A stretch of 64,000 nucleotides of DNA. It comes from Streptomyces sp. NBC_00443 (GTDB taxonomy: Bacteria; Actinomycetota; Actinomycetes; Streptomycetales; Streptomycetaceae). How positions within the stretch are numbered: the stretch's first letter is position 1; every line of letters starts with the position of its first letter. The notes beneath the pieces were generated by a model. That model was given only the letters and a program-made list of their open reading frames with translations, was not told where the DNA came from and did not search any database. The stretch is from positions 992,001 to 1,056,000 of the forward strand of contig NZ_CP107917.1 in assembly GCF_036014175.1 (NCBI RefSeq), given 5' to 3'. The position numbers and the translations under genes were made by a program. Shown in pieces: positions 42,228-53,421 of this stretch.

Positions 42228-42994
42228 GCCGGGACGAGGGAGAGGAAGTGCCGCAGGTAGCGCGAGTTGACCCGGCGCATCGACAGCAGCACGTACATGT
42301 CGGCGACCCCGAACTCCGGGTCGTGCGCGGCCTCGCCGCAGACCCATGCGCCGAGGCGGATGTAGCCGCGCAGGAGGGCCGGGAGTTCCATGCGGGCGGC
42401 GGGGGCGGGCTCGGTGGGCTGCCAGGGCCGCAGCGGGCGGACCCGGTACTCCTCCGGGGCCAGATGCTTGGCCTGCACCCGGTCCCAGGTGGCCGCGGCG
42501 AGCTTGCCGCCGTCGGCCAGCGGGATCGAGCAGCAGCCGGCCAGCCACTCGTGGCCGCGGTCGACCATGTAGCGGGCGATGCCGGCCCAGATGAGGCTGA
42601 TGACTGCGCCGTCGCGGTGGTCGGGGTGCACGCAGGAGCGGCCGACCTCGACCAGGTTGGGGCGCAGGCCGTCGATGCGGCTGAGGTCGAACTCGCCCTC
42701 GGAGTACAGCCGGCCCGCGACCGCGGCCCGCTCCGGCGGGAGCAGCCGGTAGGTGCCGACGACCTGGCCGGACACCTCCTCACGGACGAGCAGGTGGTCG
42801 CAGTACGCGTCGAAGGCGTCGATATCGTGACCCGGCTGCGGGGTGGTCAGCTGGGCTCCCATCTCACCGGCGAAGACGTCGTGCCGCAGCCGCTGGGCGG
42901 CGCGCACGTCCTCCTCGTTGCGGGCGAGGCCGACGGTGTAGCGGGTGGGTGCCGTGGGCTGCGGGGGACGGTCGACGGTCAGTACGCCGGTCAT
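42224..42994 (-). CDS. OlsB-like ornithine N-acyltransferase (GNAT/hemolysin-like)
   Basis: 256 aa, PF13444-type GNAT. R-L-R-H-D-V-F-A-G-E-M-G-A at about 36-48, I-D-A-F-D-A-Y-C-D-H-L-L-V and E-V-G-R-S-C-V-H-P-D-H-R are the family hallmarks. OlsB adds a 3-hydroxyacyl chain from ACP to ornithine. The following coupled gene is OlsA-like, so the pair probably makes ornithine lipid, a phosphorus-free membrane lipid. ATG at 42994. Confidence 0.88.
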   Translation of the reverse strand: MTGVLTVDRPPQPTAPTRYTVGLARNEEDVRAAQRLRHDVFAGEMGAQLTTPQPGHDIDAFDAYCDHLLVREEVSGQVVGTYRLLPPERAAVAGRLYSEGEFDLSRIDGLRPNLVEVGRSCVHPDHRDGAVISLIWAGIARYMVDRGHEWLAGCCSIPLADGGKLAAATWDRVQAKHLAPEEYRVRPLRPWQPTEPAPAARMELPALLRGYIRLGAWVCGEAAHDPEFGVADMYVLLSMRRVNSRYLRHFLSLVPA

Positions 42995-43224
42995 GGCTTA
43001 CTCCTGGTCACGGGCCGGGGACGGCGAGCGGAGCTCGGTTGGAGCGGTGCGATGTGCCGCCCCTGTTCTTCCTATGCCGGTTGGCGTATGCGTGACCTGT
43101 GCCAGGAGAGTGGATGTGCGAATGTTGAACGGCGCGAGCTGGTACCGGCCGTCCATGTTCCGGTGTCCGGCCGGTCAGCCGGGCGATCCAGTGCTGTTCA
43201 CCTGACAGGTCCGGAAACGCGAGA
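42995..43224. other. Promoter region upstream of the OlsB-like gene
   Basis: The 302-base gap between the OlsB-like gene and sdhB holds the promoter of the former (first about 200 bases, no named motif recognised) and the terminator of the latter. Confidence 0.4.
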
Positions 43225-43254
43225 CGGGGCCGGAGAGCACCACTCCCGGCCCCG
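43225..43254 (-). terminator. Terminator hairpin after sdhB
   Basis: Perfect 9-bp stem CGGGGCCGG / CCGGCCCCG with a 12-base loop, 43 bases downstream of the sdhB stop. Confidence 0.7.
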
Positions 43255-43296
43255 CCCGTCCGCACCTTTCGGCGAACGTCTGTTGGGCTTCTGGCC

Positions 43297-44039
43297 CTAC
43301 CGCTTCACCTTCCGCGTGGCCCGCAGCCACTCCTTGTTCATGCTCGTGATGGACATCAGCGGGATGCCCTTGGGGCAGGCGGTGGCACACTCTCCGGTGA
43401 GCGTGCACCCGCCGAAGCCCTCGTCGTCCATCTGCGTCACCATGTCCAGGACCCGGCTCTCGCGCTCGGGAGCCCCCTGCGGCAGCACGTTCAGGTGGTT
43501 GACCTTGGCGGAGGTGAACAGCATCGCCGCCCCGTTCGGACACGCGGCCACACACGCCCCGCAGCCGATGCACTCGGCGTGCTCGAAGGCGAGGTCGGCG
43601 TCCGGTTTCGGCACGGGTGTGGCGTGGGCTTCCGGCGCGGCACCCGTCGGGGCGGTGACGTACCCACCCGCCTGGATGATCCGGTCGAACGCCGACCGGT
43701 CGACGACCAGGTCCTTGATGACCGGGAACGCCGACGCCCGCCACGGCTCGATGTCGATCGTGTCGCCGTCCTTGAAGGACCGCATGTGCAGCTGGCAGGT
43801 GGTGGTCCGCTCGGGGCCGTGCGCGTCACCGTTGATGACGAGCGAGCAGGCGCCGCAGATGCCCTCGCGGCAGTCGTGGTCGAAGGCGACCGGGTCCTCA
43901 CCGCGGAGGATGAGCTCCTCGTTGAGGGTGTCGAGCATCTCCAGGAAGGACATGTCGGAGGAGATGCCGTCCACGTCGTACGTGGACATGGCGCCGTCGG
44001 CGTCGGCGTTGCGCTGCCGCCAGACGCGCAGGGTGAGCT

Positions 44040-44043
<4 letters not shown>
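43297..44043 (-). CDS. sdhB: Succinate dehydrogenase / fumarate reductase iron-sulfur subunit
   Basis: 248 aa. 2Fe-2S cluster in [10 protein letters not shown] plus a later Cys (T-T-C-Q-L); 3Fe/4Fe clusters in [12 protein letters not shown] and [12 protein letters not shown]. Passes electrons from SdhA flavin to menaquinone at SdhC. ATG overlaps sdhA stop by 4 bases. Third gene of sdhCAB. Confidence 0.96.
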
Positions 44044-45989
<1,946 letters not shown>

Positions 45990-45990
45990 G

Positions 45991-46698
45991 TCAGCTCACC
46001 AATCCGGTCATGACGCCCACGGGCACGGCGATGAAACCGACCGTGAGCAGCAGCGCGAGGGTGTCGGCCGTGGCCTTCAGGGCGCGGTCGCGGGTGCGGC
46101 TGCCGGCGCCGAGGGTCTGGGCGGCGCTCCAGAAGCCGTGCCGGATGTGCAGGCCGAGGGCGAGCATCGCGACGATGTAGATGACGTTGCCGTACCAGGT
46201 GGAGAAGGTGTCCACGACGTTCTGGTACGGGTGGCCCTGCTGGAAGCCGCCGGAATGCACGGTGCCGGTCGTCAGGTCGAGGACGTGCCAGACGATGAAC
46301 AGGCCGAGGATGATCCCGCCCCAGCGCATGGTCCGCGTCGCGTAGGAGGCGCGCGGCTTCTTGTGCACGTACTTGGTGGGGCGCGCCCTGATGTCGCGGC
46401 GGCTGAGCTGGTACGCCGACGTGGCGTGGGCGACGACGGCGACGAGCAGCACGACGCGGATCAGCCAGAGCGTCCACTCGTAGTGCATGAACGGTTCGCC
46501 GACCGTGCGCAGCCAGTGGCCGTACTCGTTGAACTCGCCCGCGCCGAAGTAGATCTTGAGGTTGCCGATCATATGGGCCACCAGGTACAGCAGCATGATC
46601 AGCCCGCTGACCGCCATCACGGTCTTCTTGCCGACGGTCGAGTCCCACACTGTGCGTGCCATGGACGGCCGTCGGTCCGTCCGCGTTGCCAGAGCCAT
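45991..46698 (-). CDS. sdhC: Succinate dehydrogenase cytochrome b subunit
   Basis: 235 aa, five membrane spans, di-haem b-type (B-type SQR/QFR with a single anchor subunit). Conserved histidines in [23 protein letters not shown] and G-L-H-I-R-H-G-F-W can ligate haem. Binds menaquinone. First gene of sdhCAB, divergent from a LysR gene. Confidence 0.94.
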   Translation of the reverse strand: MALATRTDRRPSMARTVWDSTVGKKTVMAVSGLIMLLYLVAHMIGNLKIYFGAGEFNEYGHWLRTVGEPFMHYEWTLWLIRVVLLVAVVAHATSAYQLSRRDIRARPTKYVHKKPRASYATRTMRWGGIILGLFIVWHVLDLTTGTVHSGGFQQGHPYQNVVDTFSTWYGNVIYIVAMLALGLHIRHGFWSAAQTLGAGSRTRDRALKATADTLALLLTVGFIAVPVGVMTGLVS

Positions 46699-46758
46699 GG
46701 AACAGGACGCTACGGCCGCACCACCTCATCGGTCCAAGACATGGTCCGGCTCGTTTCA

Positions 46759-46773
46759 ATAGGCAGACTCTAT
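46759..46773. promoter_or_regulatory. LysR-type operator between sdhC and the LysR gene
   Basis: ATAG-N7-CTAT (46759-46773) contains the T-N11-A signature of LysR-family sites, 10 bases before the LysR start codon and 60 bases from sdhC. Suggests autoregulation and possible control of sdhCAB. Confidence 0.55.
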
Positions 46774-46782
46774 GCTGGCTGG

Positions 46783-47667
46783 ATGCAGTTCCAGCAGCTT
46801 CAGTACTTCGTGGCGGTCGCCGAGACCCGGCACTTCACCCGGGCCGCCGACCTGGTTCATGTCGCGCAGCCCTCGCTGTCGCAGCAGATCAAGTCGCTTG
46901 AGCGGGAGTTGGGCGCGGACCTGTTCCTGCGGGCGCGCGGCAACATCACGCTGACGGACGCCGGGGAGGCCCTGCTGCCGCTGGCCCGGCGCATCCTGGC
47001 CGACGCGGACACCGCACGGTACGAGGTGCAGGAACTGGTGCAGCTGCGCCGGGGGCGGGTCCGGCTGGGCGCGACGCCGAGCCTGTGCACGGGCCTGCTC
47101 CCGGATGTGCTGCGCGCCTTCCACGACCGCTATCCCGGCATCCAGCTGCTGATCGAGGAGGGCGGCTCGCACGACCTGATCCGGGAGCTGGCCCGCGGCG
47201 CCCTCGACCTGGCCCTGGTGGTCCTGCCCCTGCCGCCGGCGTCCCCCGCGCTGACCACGGTGGAGCTGCTGCGCGAGGACCTGGTGGTCGTCTCCTCGCC
47301 GGAGGCGCCCCGCCCCGGTGGCGGCCGGCGCACCGTGCGCATCGCCGACCTGGAGGGCGAGCGCCTGGTGATGTTCCGGCACGGCTACGACCTGCGTGAG
47401 CTGACGGTGGCCGCCTGCCGTGCAGAGGGCTTCGAGCCGGACTTCGCGGTCGAGGGCGGGGAGATGGACGCGGTGCTGGGGTTCGTGCGGGCGGGGCTGG
47501 GGATGGCCGTCGTACCGCGCATGGTGGCGGCCCGGTCGGGCCGGGGGCTGCGGGTCACCCCGCTGACCCGGCCCGGACTGCACCGCACGATCGCGCTGGC
47601 GCACCGCAGCGACGTGGCTCCGCCGCGGGCCGCGCGGGAGTTGCAGCGGATGCTGCTGGAGCGGTGA
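46783..47667 (+). CDS. LysR-family transcriptional regulator
   Basis: 294 aa. N-terminal helix-turn-helix M-Q-F-Q-Q-L-Q-Y-F-V-A-V-A-E...F-T-R-A-A-D...Q-P-S-L-S-Q-Q-I-K-S-L-E (1-43), C-terminal substrate-binding domain (about 90-290). Divergent from sdhCAB with a T-N11-A site between, so it may tune succinate dehydrogenase to a metabolite. Ends 3 bases from the convergent SDR gene. Confidence 0.93.
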   Translation: MQFQQLQYFVAVAETRHFTRAADLVHVAQPSLSQQIKSLERELGADLFLRARGNITLTDAGEALLPLARRILADADTARYEVQELVQLRRGRVRLGATPSLCTGLLPDVLRAFHDRYPGIQLLIEEGGSHDLIRELARGALDLALVVLPLPPASPALTTVELLREDLVVVSSPEAPRPGGGRRTVRIADLEGERLVMFRHGYDLRELTVAACRAEGFEPDFAVEGGEMDAVLGFVRAGLGMAVVPRMVAARSGRGLRVTPLTRPGLHRTIALAHRSDVAPPRAARELQRMLLER

Positions 47668-47670
47668 GCG

Positions 47671-48567
47671 TCAGCCGGCCGTGCGGGGCGTGAGCAGGTC
47701 CGGCATGCCGATGCGCTCGTAGAAGTCGGCGCGGACGCCGTCGGCGACGTCGCTGACCCGCTCCGAACCGTCGTCGGCCGGGTCGATGGTGACCCGGAAG
47801 GGCCGCTCGCCCTTCGGTGTGCCGACGATACGGACGATGGCTCGGGCCACCTCCATGACGTCGGCGTCGGCGGGTGCCAGGGCGGCCAGGGCCTTGCCGA
47901 CGTCGTCCATCAGGCCCGCGTAGAAGGCGTCGTACGCCTCGGCGGTGGCCGTGTCCTCAGGGTGCATCGCGTGGGCGAAGTGATTGGTGCCCGAGGTGAA
48001 GGAGCCGGGGACCACGATGGCCGTGTCGATGCCGAAGCGGCTCAGCTCGACCGCGTAGCTCTTGGCCAGGTGGTCCATGGCGGCCTTCGCGCCGAAGTAG
48101 GGACCGAGGTACGGCGGGGTGCCGCCGTAGGTGCTGGACGACCCCACCCACAGCAGCAGACCGTCCCGTCGGCCCCGCATCTGCGGCAGCACGGCCCGGT
48201 TGACGCGCTGCGTGGACAGCACGTTGGTGTCGTAGATCTCGGCGATCTGCTCCGGCGTGAACGACTCGGCCGGGCCGAGGACCATGTGCCCGGCGTTGTG
48301 GACGACGACGTCGATCCGCCCCGCCTCGGCGGTGACCTGCGCGACCGCGGCGTCCACGGACTCCTGGCCGGAGACGTCGAGTTCGACGGCACGCAGAGCC
48401 ACGCCGTGCCGGTCGGCATAGGCCTGCGCGTCCGCGACGGCGGGGGCGTTGCGGCCGGTCGTCTGCCGCATCCCGGCGTAGACCGTGTGTCCGGCGTCGG
48501 CGAGGGCGCGGGCGGTCAGGGCGCCGAAGCCGCTGGAGGCACCCGTGACGAGGACGACGTAGGACAT
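47671..48567 (-). CDS. Short-chain dehydrogenase/reductase
   Basis: 298 aa, classical SDR. T-G-A-S-S-G-F-G at 8-15 binds NAD(P); N-A-G-H at about 92-95; catalytic S-S-T-Y-G-G then Y-F-G-A-K (Y-x-x-x-K) near 160. Substrate unknown. Upstream lies a truncated zinc alcohol dehydrogenase, with which it may once have formed a unit. Confidence 0.92.
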   Translation of the reverse strand: MSYVVLVTGASSGFGALTARALADAGHTVYAGMRQTTGRNAPAVADAQAYADRHGVALRAVELDVSGQESVDAAVAQVTAEAGRIDVVVHNAGHMVLGPAESFTPEQIAEIYDTNVLSTQRVNRAVLPQMRGRRDGLLLWVGSSSTYGGTPPYLGPYFGAKAAMDHLAKSYAVELSRFGIDTAIVVPGSFTSGTNHFAHAMHPEDTATAEAYDAFYAGLMDDVGKALAALAPADADVMEVARAIVRIVGTPKGERPFRVTIDPADDGSERVSDVADGVRADFYERIGMPDLLTPRTAG

Positions 48568-48615
48568 GGCGAGCTCCTTGAGGGCTTGCGGAGCGTAGGG
48601 GGTGGTGCCGACGCG

Positions 48616-48840
48616 TCAGGCGAAGGTGATCACGCTGCGGCCGTGGGCGGAGCCCTCCGCCATGGCGTCGAGAACCGCCGGGGCCTGGTCCAGGGCGATC
48701 GGCGTGACCTCGGGCAGGATGCCGTGGGCCAGCGAGAAGGCGAGCGTGTCGCGCAGGTCGTGGGGCGAGCCGGAGGGGGACGCGGCCACGTGCAGGCGGT
48801 TGAGGACCATGGGCGGGGTGGGCAGCGTGAGCGGCCGCCC
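48616..48840 (-). pseudogene. C-terminal remnant of a zinc-type alcohol dehydrogenase
   Basis: About 74 residues read as the end of an MDR/Zn-dependent alcohol dehydrogenase (L-N-R-L-H-V-A-A-S-P-S-G-S, D-L-R-D-T-L-A-F-S-L-A-H-G-I-L-P, V-L-D-A-M-A-E-G-S-A-H-G-R-S-V). The first 270 or so residues are missing and the frame runs upstream into the opposite-phase shadow of rmdA. No start or ribosome-binding site. A relic left after deletion next to rmdA. Confidence 0.75.
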
Positions 48841-48935
48841 ACGCCACCGGCCCCGGAACAGGCCCAGCCCGCCCCACTCCGGTCCGGGGCCGGGAACGGG
48901 CCCGCAGTCCGCCCAACCCGATCGGCCCCGTCGCC

Positions 48936-51071
48936 TCAGCCCGTGGCGTCCACCAGTGCCAGTTCGTGGAGTCGGTCCGGTGGGCCCGGGCGGGCGTAGT
49001 ACCAGCCCTGGGCCGTGTCGCAGCCGAGTATGCGCAGTTGTTCGGCCTGGGCGCCGGTCTCCACGCCCTCCACGGTCACGGTCAGGCTCAGGCTGTGGGC
49101 CAGGGAGACGATGCCCTCGACGATCTTGAGGTCGACGGGGTCGGCCGGGAACTGCTGCATGCTCTGCGTGAAGGAGCGGTCCAGCTTGAGGATGCTCACC
49201 GGCAGCCGGCGCAGGTTGGCGAGGTTGGAGTAGCCGGTGCCGAAGTCGTCCAGGGCGATGTCGACGCCCATCTCGGCGAGGCGCCGCAGGGGCTTGAGCA
49301 GATCGTCGTCGGCGCCGATCAACGCCGACTCGGTGACCTCCAGGCAGAGCGCGTCGGGTGCCACGCCCGCGCGCTCCAGGATGTCCACCGTGTCCTGCAC
49401 CAGCCCGGGGTGGGTGAGCTGGCAGGGCGAGAGGTTGACGTTGATGCGGAGCGGGCCCGCGTCGACGTTGCGTTCCCGCCACTCGCGTGCCTGGCGCACC
49501 GACTGCTCCAGGACCCAGCGGCCCAGCGGAACGATGAGCCCGGTGTGCTCGGCGAGCGGGATGAACCGGTCCGGGCCGAGGACGCCGTGCTGCGGATGCA
49601 GCCAGCGCACCAGGGCCTCGGCGCCGCGCACACTGCCGTCGCCGAGGTGGACCAGCGGCTGGTACTCGATGAAGAACTCGCCCCGGTCCAGGGCCGTCGG
49701 CAGCGCCGTGGTCAGCCCGTGCCGGGTGATGGCGCGGGCGTCGGCCTCCGGGTCGGCGAGCTCGAAGCGGTTGCCGCCCGCCGACTTGGCCCGGTACATC
49801 GTGATGTCGGCGCTGCGCAGCACCTCCGCCGGGCTGCGCTCCCCGGCCGGGCCCTCGACGATGCCGATGCTGCCGCGCACGGTCAGCTCCCTGCCGTCGA
49901 CGCTGATCGGCGCGATCAGCGCGTTCATGATCCGGGCCGCGAGCTCGTCGACCTCGCGCTCGGTGTCGGGGCCGGTGGTCAGCGCCACGAACTCGTCGCC
50001 ACCGAGCCGGGCGACCATCTCGCCGGGCGCGGTGGCGCAGGACTGCAGCCGGTCGGCGACCTCGACGAGCATCCGGTCGCCGGCGGCGTGGCCGAGGCTG
50101 TCGTTGACGGTCTTGAAGCCGTCCAGGTCGAGGTAGCACAGGCCGAACCGCTGGCCTTGCCCGGCGCCCAGTGCCTTCTCCAGGCGCTCGAAGAAGAAGG
50201 TGCGGTTGGGCAGGCCGGTGAGTGCGTCGTGGGTGGCCTCGTAGCGCAGCCGCAGATTGAGCAGGCGGCGCTCGGTGGTGTCCTCCATCAGGGCCAGCTG
50301 GTACTGCGGTTCGCCGTCGGCGTCTCGCAGCAGGGAGACCGTGAGGTTGGTCCACAGGACAGTTCCGTCGGGACGGTAGAACGCCTTCTCGACGTGGTAG
50401 TGCTCGCGCTCTCCGCGGACGAGTTCCTCGTAGAGCTTCCAGGTCTGCGGCGCGTCCTCGGGGTGGGTCCACTCCATGACCTTGCGGCCCTGCATGGACT
50501 GCTCGGACAGGCCGAACATCCGCAGCAGCGCGCCGTTGACCTGCAGGACGTTGCCGTCCAGGTCGGCGATGCCGATTCCTATGGCGGCGCCCTCGAAGAC
50601 CGCGCGGAAGCGGGCCTCGGTGGCGTGCAGGGCCTGCGCGACCACGCCCTGTGCCTTGAGGGCGGCCGCGGAGATCGCCTCCTGCTCGGCCAGCGTCCGC
50701 TCGCGCAGCGCCAGGGCGAACCCGGCGGCCATGGCGTGCTGGAGCCGGGACGAGCGGGCCCGCTGGTCCTCCTGGTCGCCGTCGGTGCCGCAGTACAGCA
50801 CGAGGTAGGCGTCGACGCAGTCCAGGGAGCGGCTGAGCGCCTCGGGGTCGGTGCAGTGCGCGGCGACGAGCGCGGCGCCGACCGCCTTGCCCTCGTCGGC
50901 CTCGAAGGTCCTGGACCTGAGCGCCTCGCTCAACCGCCGGGCCAGCGGCAGCAGTTGCTCCTCGAGCTCCGGCCGGGTCGACGACGTCGAGGTCACCGGG
51001 AAGACCGCCCGGCTCCAGATCGTCGCGAACCGGCGCAGTCTGTCCTCCGGCCCGTCCGGCCCCGCGCTCAC
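48936..51071 (-). CDS. rmdA: PAS-GGDEF-EAL cyclic-di-GMP enzyme, RmdA-like
   Basis: 711 aa, cytoplasmic. N-terminal helical region (1-150), PAS domain (about 150-270), GGDEF domain (about 275-440) with intact G-G-D-E-F at 357-361, EAL domain (about 455-700) with intact E-A-L at 485-487 and D-D-F-G-T-G-Y-S-N-L. Both sites look complete. Size, architecture and neighbours (methyltransferase, two-repeat lipoprotein) fit RmdA, a c-di-GMP phosphodiesterase that controls aerial development in S. coelicolor; the symbol is by resemblance. Start overlaps the methyltransferase stop (ATGA). Confidence 0.9.
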   Translation of the reverse strand: MSAGPDGPEDRLRRFATIWSRAVFPVTSTSSTRPELEEQLLPLARRLSEALRSRTFEADEGKAVGAALVAAHCTDPEALSRSLDCVDAYLVLYCGTDGDQEDQRARSSRLQHAMAAGFALALRERTLAEQEAISAAALKAQGVVAQALHATEARFRAVFEGAAIGIGIADLDGNVLQVNGALLRMFGLSEQSMQGRKVMEWTHPEDAPQTWKLYEELVRGEREHYHVEKAFYRPDGTVLWTNLTVSLLRDADGEPQYQLALMEDTTERRLLNLRLRYEATHDALTGLPNRTFFFERLEKALGAGQGQRFGLCYLDLDGFKTVNDSLGHAAGDRMLVEVADRLQSCATAPGEMVARLGGDEFVALTTGPDTEREVDELAARIMNALIAPISVDGRELTVRGSIGIVEGPAGERSPAEVLRSADITMYRAKSAGGNRFELADPEADARAITRHGLTTALPTALDRGEFFIEYQPLVHLGDGSVRGAEALVRWLHPQHGVLGPDRFIPLAEHTGLIVPLGRWVLEQSVRQAREWRERNVDAGPLRINVNLSPCQLTHPGLVQDTVDILERAGVAPDALCLEVTESALIGADDDLLKPLRRLAEMGVDIALDDFGTGYSNLANLRRLPVSILKLDRSFTQSMQQFPADPVDLKIVEGIVSLAHSLSLTVTVEGVETGAQAEQLRILGCDTAQGWYYARPGPPDRLHELALVDATG

Positions 51072-51880
51072 GCCGTACGTCCCACGCCGGCGAAGCCGGA
51101 GAAGGCATACGGATCCTCGTCGTCCGGGGCGGTGTCCGGCCGCCAGAGCGGCATCGGCACCAGTCCGGGTTCCACCATGTCGTACCCCTCGAAGAACCGC
51201 GCGATGGCCTCGCGCGAGCGCATGATCAGCGGGTTGCGAATGTCCTTGTACACGTCCACGGTGCCCTTGGCCCGCTCCTCGGGCAGCGGGATTCCCTCGT
51301 ACGAGGCATGCGTGAGCACCAGCATGCTGCCGGGCGCGAGCGCGTCACGCAGCTCGGCCACCACGGCGTACGGGTCGTCCTCGTCCTCCACGAAGTGCAG
51401 TATGGCAACGAGCAGCAGCGCCACCGGCCGGTTCAGGTCGATGAGGCGCTGGACCTCGGAACTGCCCAGGATCTCCTGCGGCTTGAGCAGGTCCGCGGCG
51501 ACGATGTCCGCGGCGTCGTTGCCGTCGAGGACCGCCTGGCTGTGGGCGACGGCGACCGGGTCGTGGTCGACGTACACCACGCGGGCGCCGGGGACGGCGG
51601 CCTGGGCCACCTCGTGGACGTTGCCGAACGTCGGGATGCCGGAGCCGATGTCCAGGAACTGGGTGATGCCCTCGTCGACCGCGAAGCGCACCGCGCGGCG
51701 CATGAACGCCCGGTTGGCCTGCATGATCTTGGGGAGCCCCGGCATGAACTCCATGGCCTTGCGGGCGGCGTCCCGGTCGACCTCGAAGTTGTGCGAACCG
51801 CCCAGGTAGTAGTCGTAGATTCGCGAGACACTGGGCACCGAGATGTCGATGCTCCGAGGGGCCCAGGCGGGACGCTCCAT
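51068..51880 (-). CDS. DUF574 SAM-dependent methyltransferase-like protein
   Basis: 270 aa, PF04672 family, very expanded in Streptomyces. S-V-S-R-I-Y-D-Y-Y-L-G-G-S-H-N-F at about 16-31, Q-F-L-D-I-G-S-G-I-P-T at about 74-84 (SAM site) and Y-V-D-H-D-P-V-A-V-A-H. Substrate unknown. Coupled to rmdA, so the two are co-expressed. Confidence 0.92.
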   Translation of the reverse strand: MERPAWAPRSIDISVPSVSRIYDYYLGGSHNFEVDRDAARKAMEFMPGLPKIMQANRAFMRRAVRFAVDEGITQFLDIGSGIPTFGNVHEVAQAAVPGARVVYVDHDPVAVAHSQAVLDGNDAADIVAADLLKPQEILGSSEVQRLIDLNRPVALLLVAILHFVEDEDDPYAVVAELRDALAPGSMLVLTHASYEGIPLPEERAKGTVDVYKDIRNPLIMRSREAIARFFEGYDMVEPGLVPMPLWRPDTAPDDEDPYAFSGFAGVGRTA

Positions 51881-52102
51881 CTATCTCTCCAAGGCGTAGG
51901 CGATCCGGTGTTCGAGCTGAGGCTACTGATCGCCCGCCAAAGGAGCGAGCGGAAACGGAAATTGACCATCCGTTCCCGGTCACTGCCTGTGGCACGTGCC
52001 GTATTGATGCCCCACTCACCCGCTACGAAAGCATCCGAAGCATTCCACAGAGTTCCGAACCATGGCGAAAGAGACCGAAGAATCATGGTGAATGGCGGCA
52101 AA

Positions 52103-52144
52103 CCGGTCCGCCCCCTGCGCATGAGGCATCAGGGGGCGGACCGG
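52103..52144. terminator. Strong terminator hairpin after the lipoprotein gene
   Basis: Perfect 15-bp stem (CCGGTCCGCCCCCTG / CAGGGGGCGGACCGG) with a 12-base loop, 16 bases after the lipoprotein stop on the minus strand. Confidence 0.85.
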
Positions 52145-52160
52145 TGGGAGGTGTGATCTT

Positions 52161-53150
52161 TTACTGCTCCGACGCGCCGATCGGCTTGCCGTCGGGGCGA
52201 ATGGCGAACCAAGTGCCGCCGACGCCCTGACCGTTGGTGTCGCCGGGCTTCTTGTCACCGGCGAAGGTGTAGATCGGTACACAGTCGATGGTCTGCTGCT
52301 TGATCCCGTCGGGCCGGTCGAAGACCACGTAGCCCTGACCCCGGGGACCGGACCCCTTCAGGTCGATACCCTCGGTGTCCTCGGCGTCGACCGGCGCGAT
52401 GACCGGCCACTTCTCCAGGCACTCGCCGGTGCACGCCGTCTTCATCGGCCAGGGCGAGTCCTTCATGAAGCGGTAGACCGTGTGGCCGTTCTTGTCGATG
52501 ACGATCTCGCCGAGCTTCGAGTCCTCACGCGTGGACAGACCGGGCAGGTCGCCTGCCTCGGCACCCGCACCGCCCTGCGCCTTCTTGCCGTCGGGCGCGA
52601 GCGCGTACCAAGTACCACCGACGCCCTGACCGTTGGCGTCACCCGCGTTGGTGTCCTTCGCGAAGCGGTACGCCGGCCAGCCGTCGACCGTCAGCTGCTT
52701 GGTGCCGTCGGTCCGGGTGACCGAGCCGAGCAGCGCCTTGTCGATGCCGGCGCCGGCCGTGGCGTCGTCCGCGGGGACCGGCGGCCACTTCTTGGCGCAG
52801 TCGCCGTCACAGCTGGACTTGGGCGGCTCGGCGGTGTCCTTGTCGAAGCGGTACAGCGTCAGGCCGGAGCTGTCGGTCAGCACCTTGCCGAGTTCCTGAT
52901 TGGTGGAAACGGCCAGCTCACCGGCGGAGGACGGCTTGGTGGCGGCGCTCTCCTGGCCCGCCGCGCCCGAGTCGTAGCCGGTGCCGTTCCCAAGGCCCGT
53001 ACCGGCGGTCCCGTAATCACCGGCAGCGGCCGTGGCGCCGACGTTCTGGCTGCTCGCCGGCGGGGCCGTTTCCTGCCCACATGCCGTCGTCAGCGCCAGC
53101 ACTGCCACGGCGCTCACCACGAGCGAGGCGCTCCGCCACGAGGTCTTCAT
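52161..53150 (-). CDS. Two-repeat lipoprotein (secreted repeat family PF03640)
   Basis: 329 aa. Signal peptide with lipobox L-T-T-A-C (Cys at about 24), then a Gly/Ala-rich linker (30-75), then duplicated units each with L-Y-R-F/V-Y-R-F, C-x-G-x-C-x-x-K-W-P-V, W-P-A-Y-R-F / V-P-I-Y-T-F and G-V-G-G-T-W-x-A. The conserved paired cysteines and Lys/Trp/Pro blocks are the hallmark of the Lipoprotein_15 repeat. Anchored outside the membrane; possibly a redox or metal-linked protein. Resembles SCO0930 (memory). RBS GGGGAG. Confidence 0.9.
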   Translation of the reverse strand: MKTSWRSASLVVSAVAVLALTTACGQETAPPASSQNVGATAAAGDYGTAGTGLGNGTGYDSGAAGQESAATKPSSAGELAVSTNQELGKVLTDSSGLTLYRFDKDTAEPPKSSCDGDCAKKWPPVPADDATAGAGIDKALLGSVTRTDGTKQLTVDGWPAYRFAKDTNAGDANGQGVGGTWYALAPDGKKAQGGAGAEAGDLPGLSTREDSKLGEIVIDKNGHTVYRFMKDSPWPMKTACTGECLEKWPVIAPVDAEDTEGIDLKGSGPRGQGYVVFDRPDGIKQQTIDCVPIYTFAGDKKPGDTNGQGVGGTWFAIRPDGKPIGASEQ

Positions 53151-53421
53151 CTTCAACTCCCCATAATCACAAGGGTGTTGCAGCGCCCTGCTGCGCCGCC
53201 GCACGACAAGAGGTACGCACGAAAGCCACTCCCGTGTTCAACCGGCGCACAAATTTCTTTCCGGAAGCTGTGAACACCGCCTCCCGTCGCACGCCCGTGC
53301 GCCTCGTCGGTTACGCCTCCGTCCGCTGATCAAACCTTTCGAGGGGCATCCGTCGCCCGTTCGGGGTATTCCTCTCACTCTCAGGCCTGTCGCCACGCGC
53401 GCGGGGCTCAGGATCTTCGTC

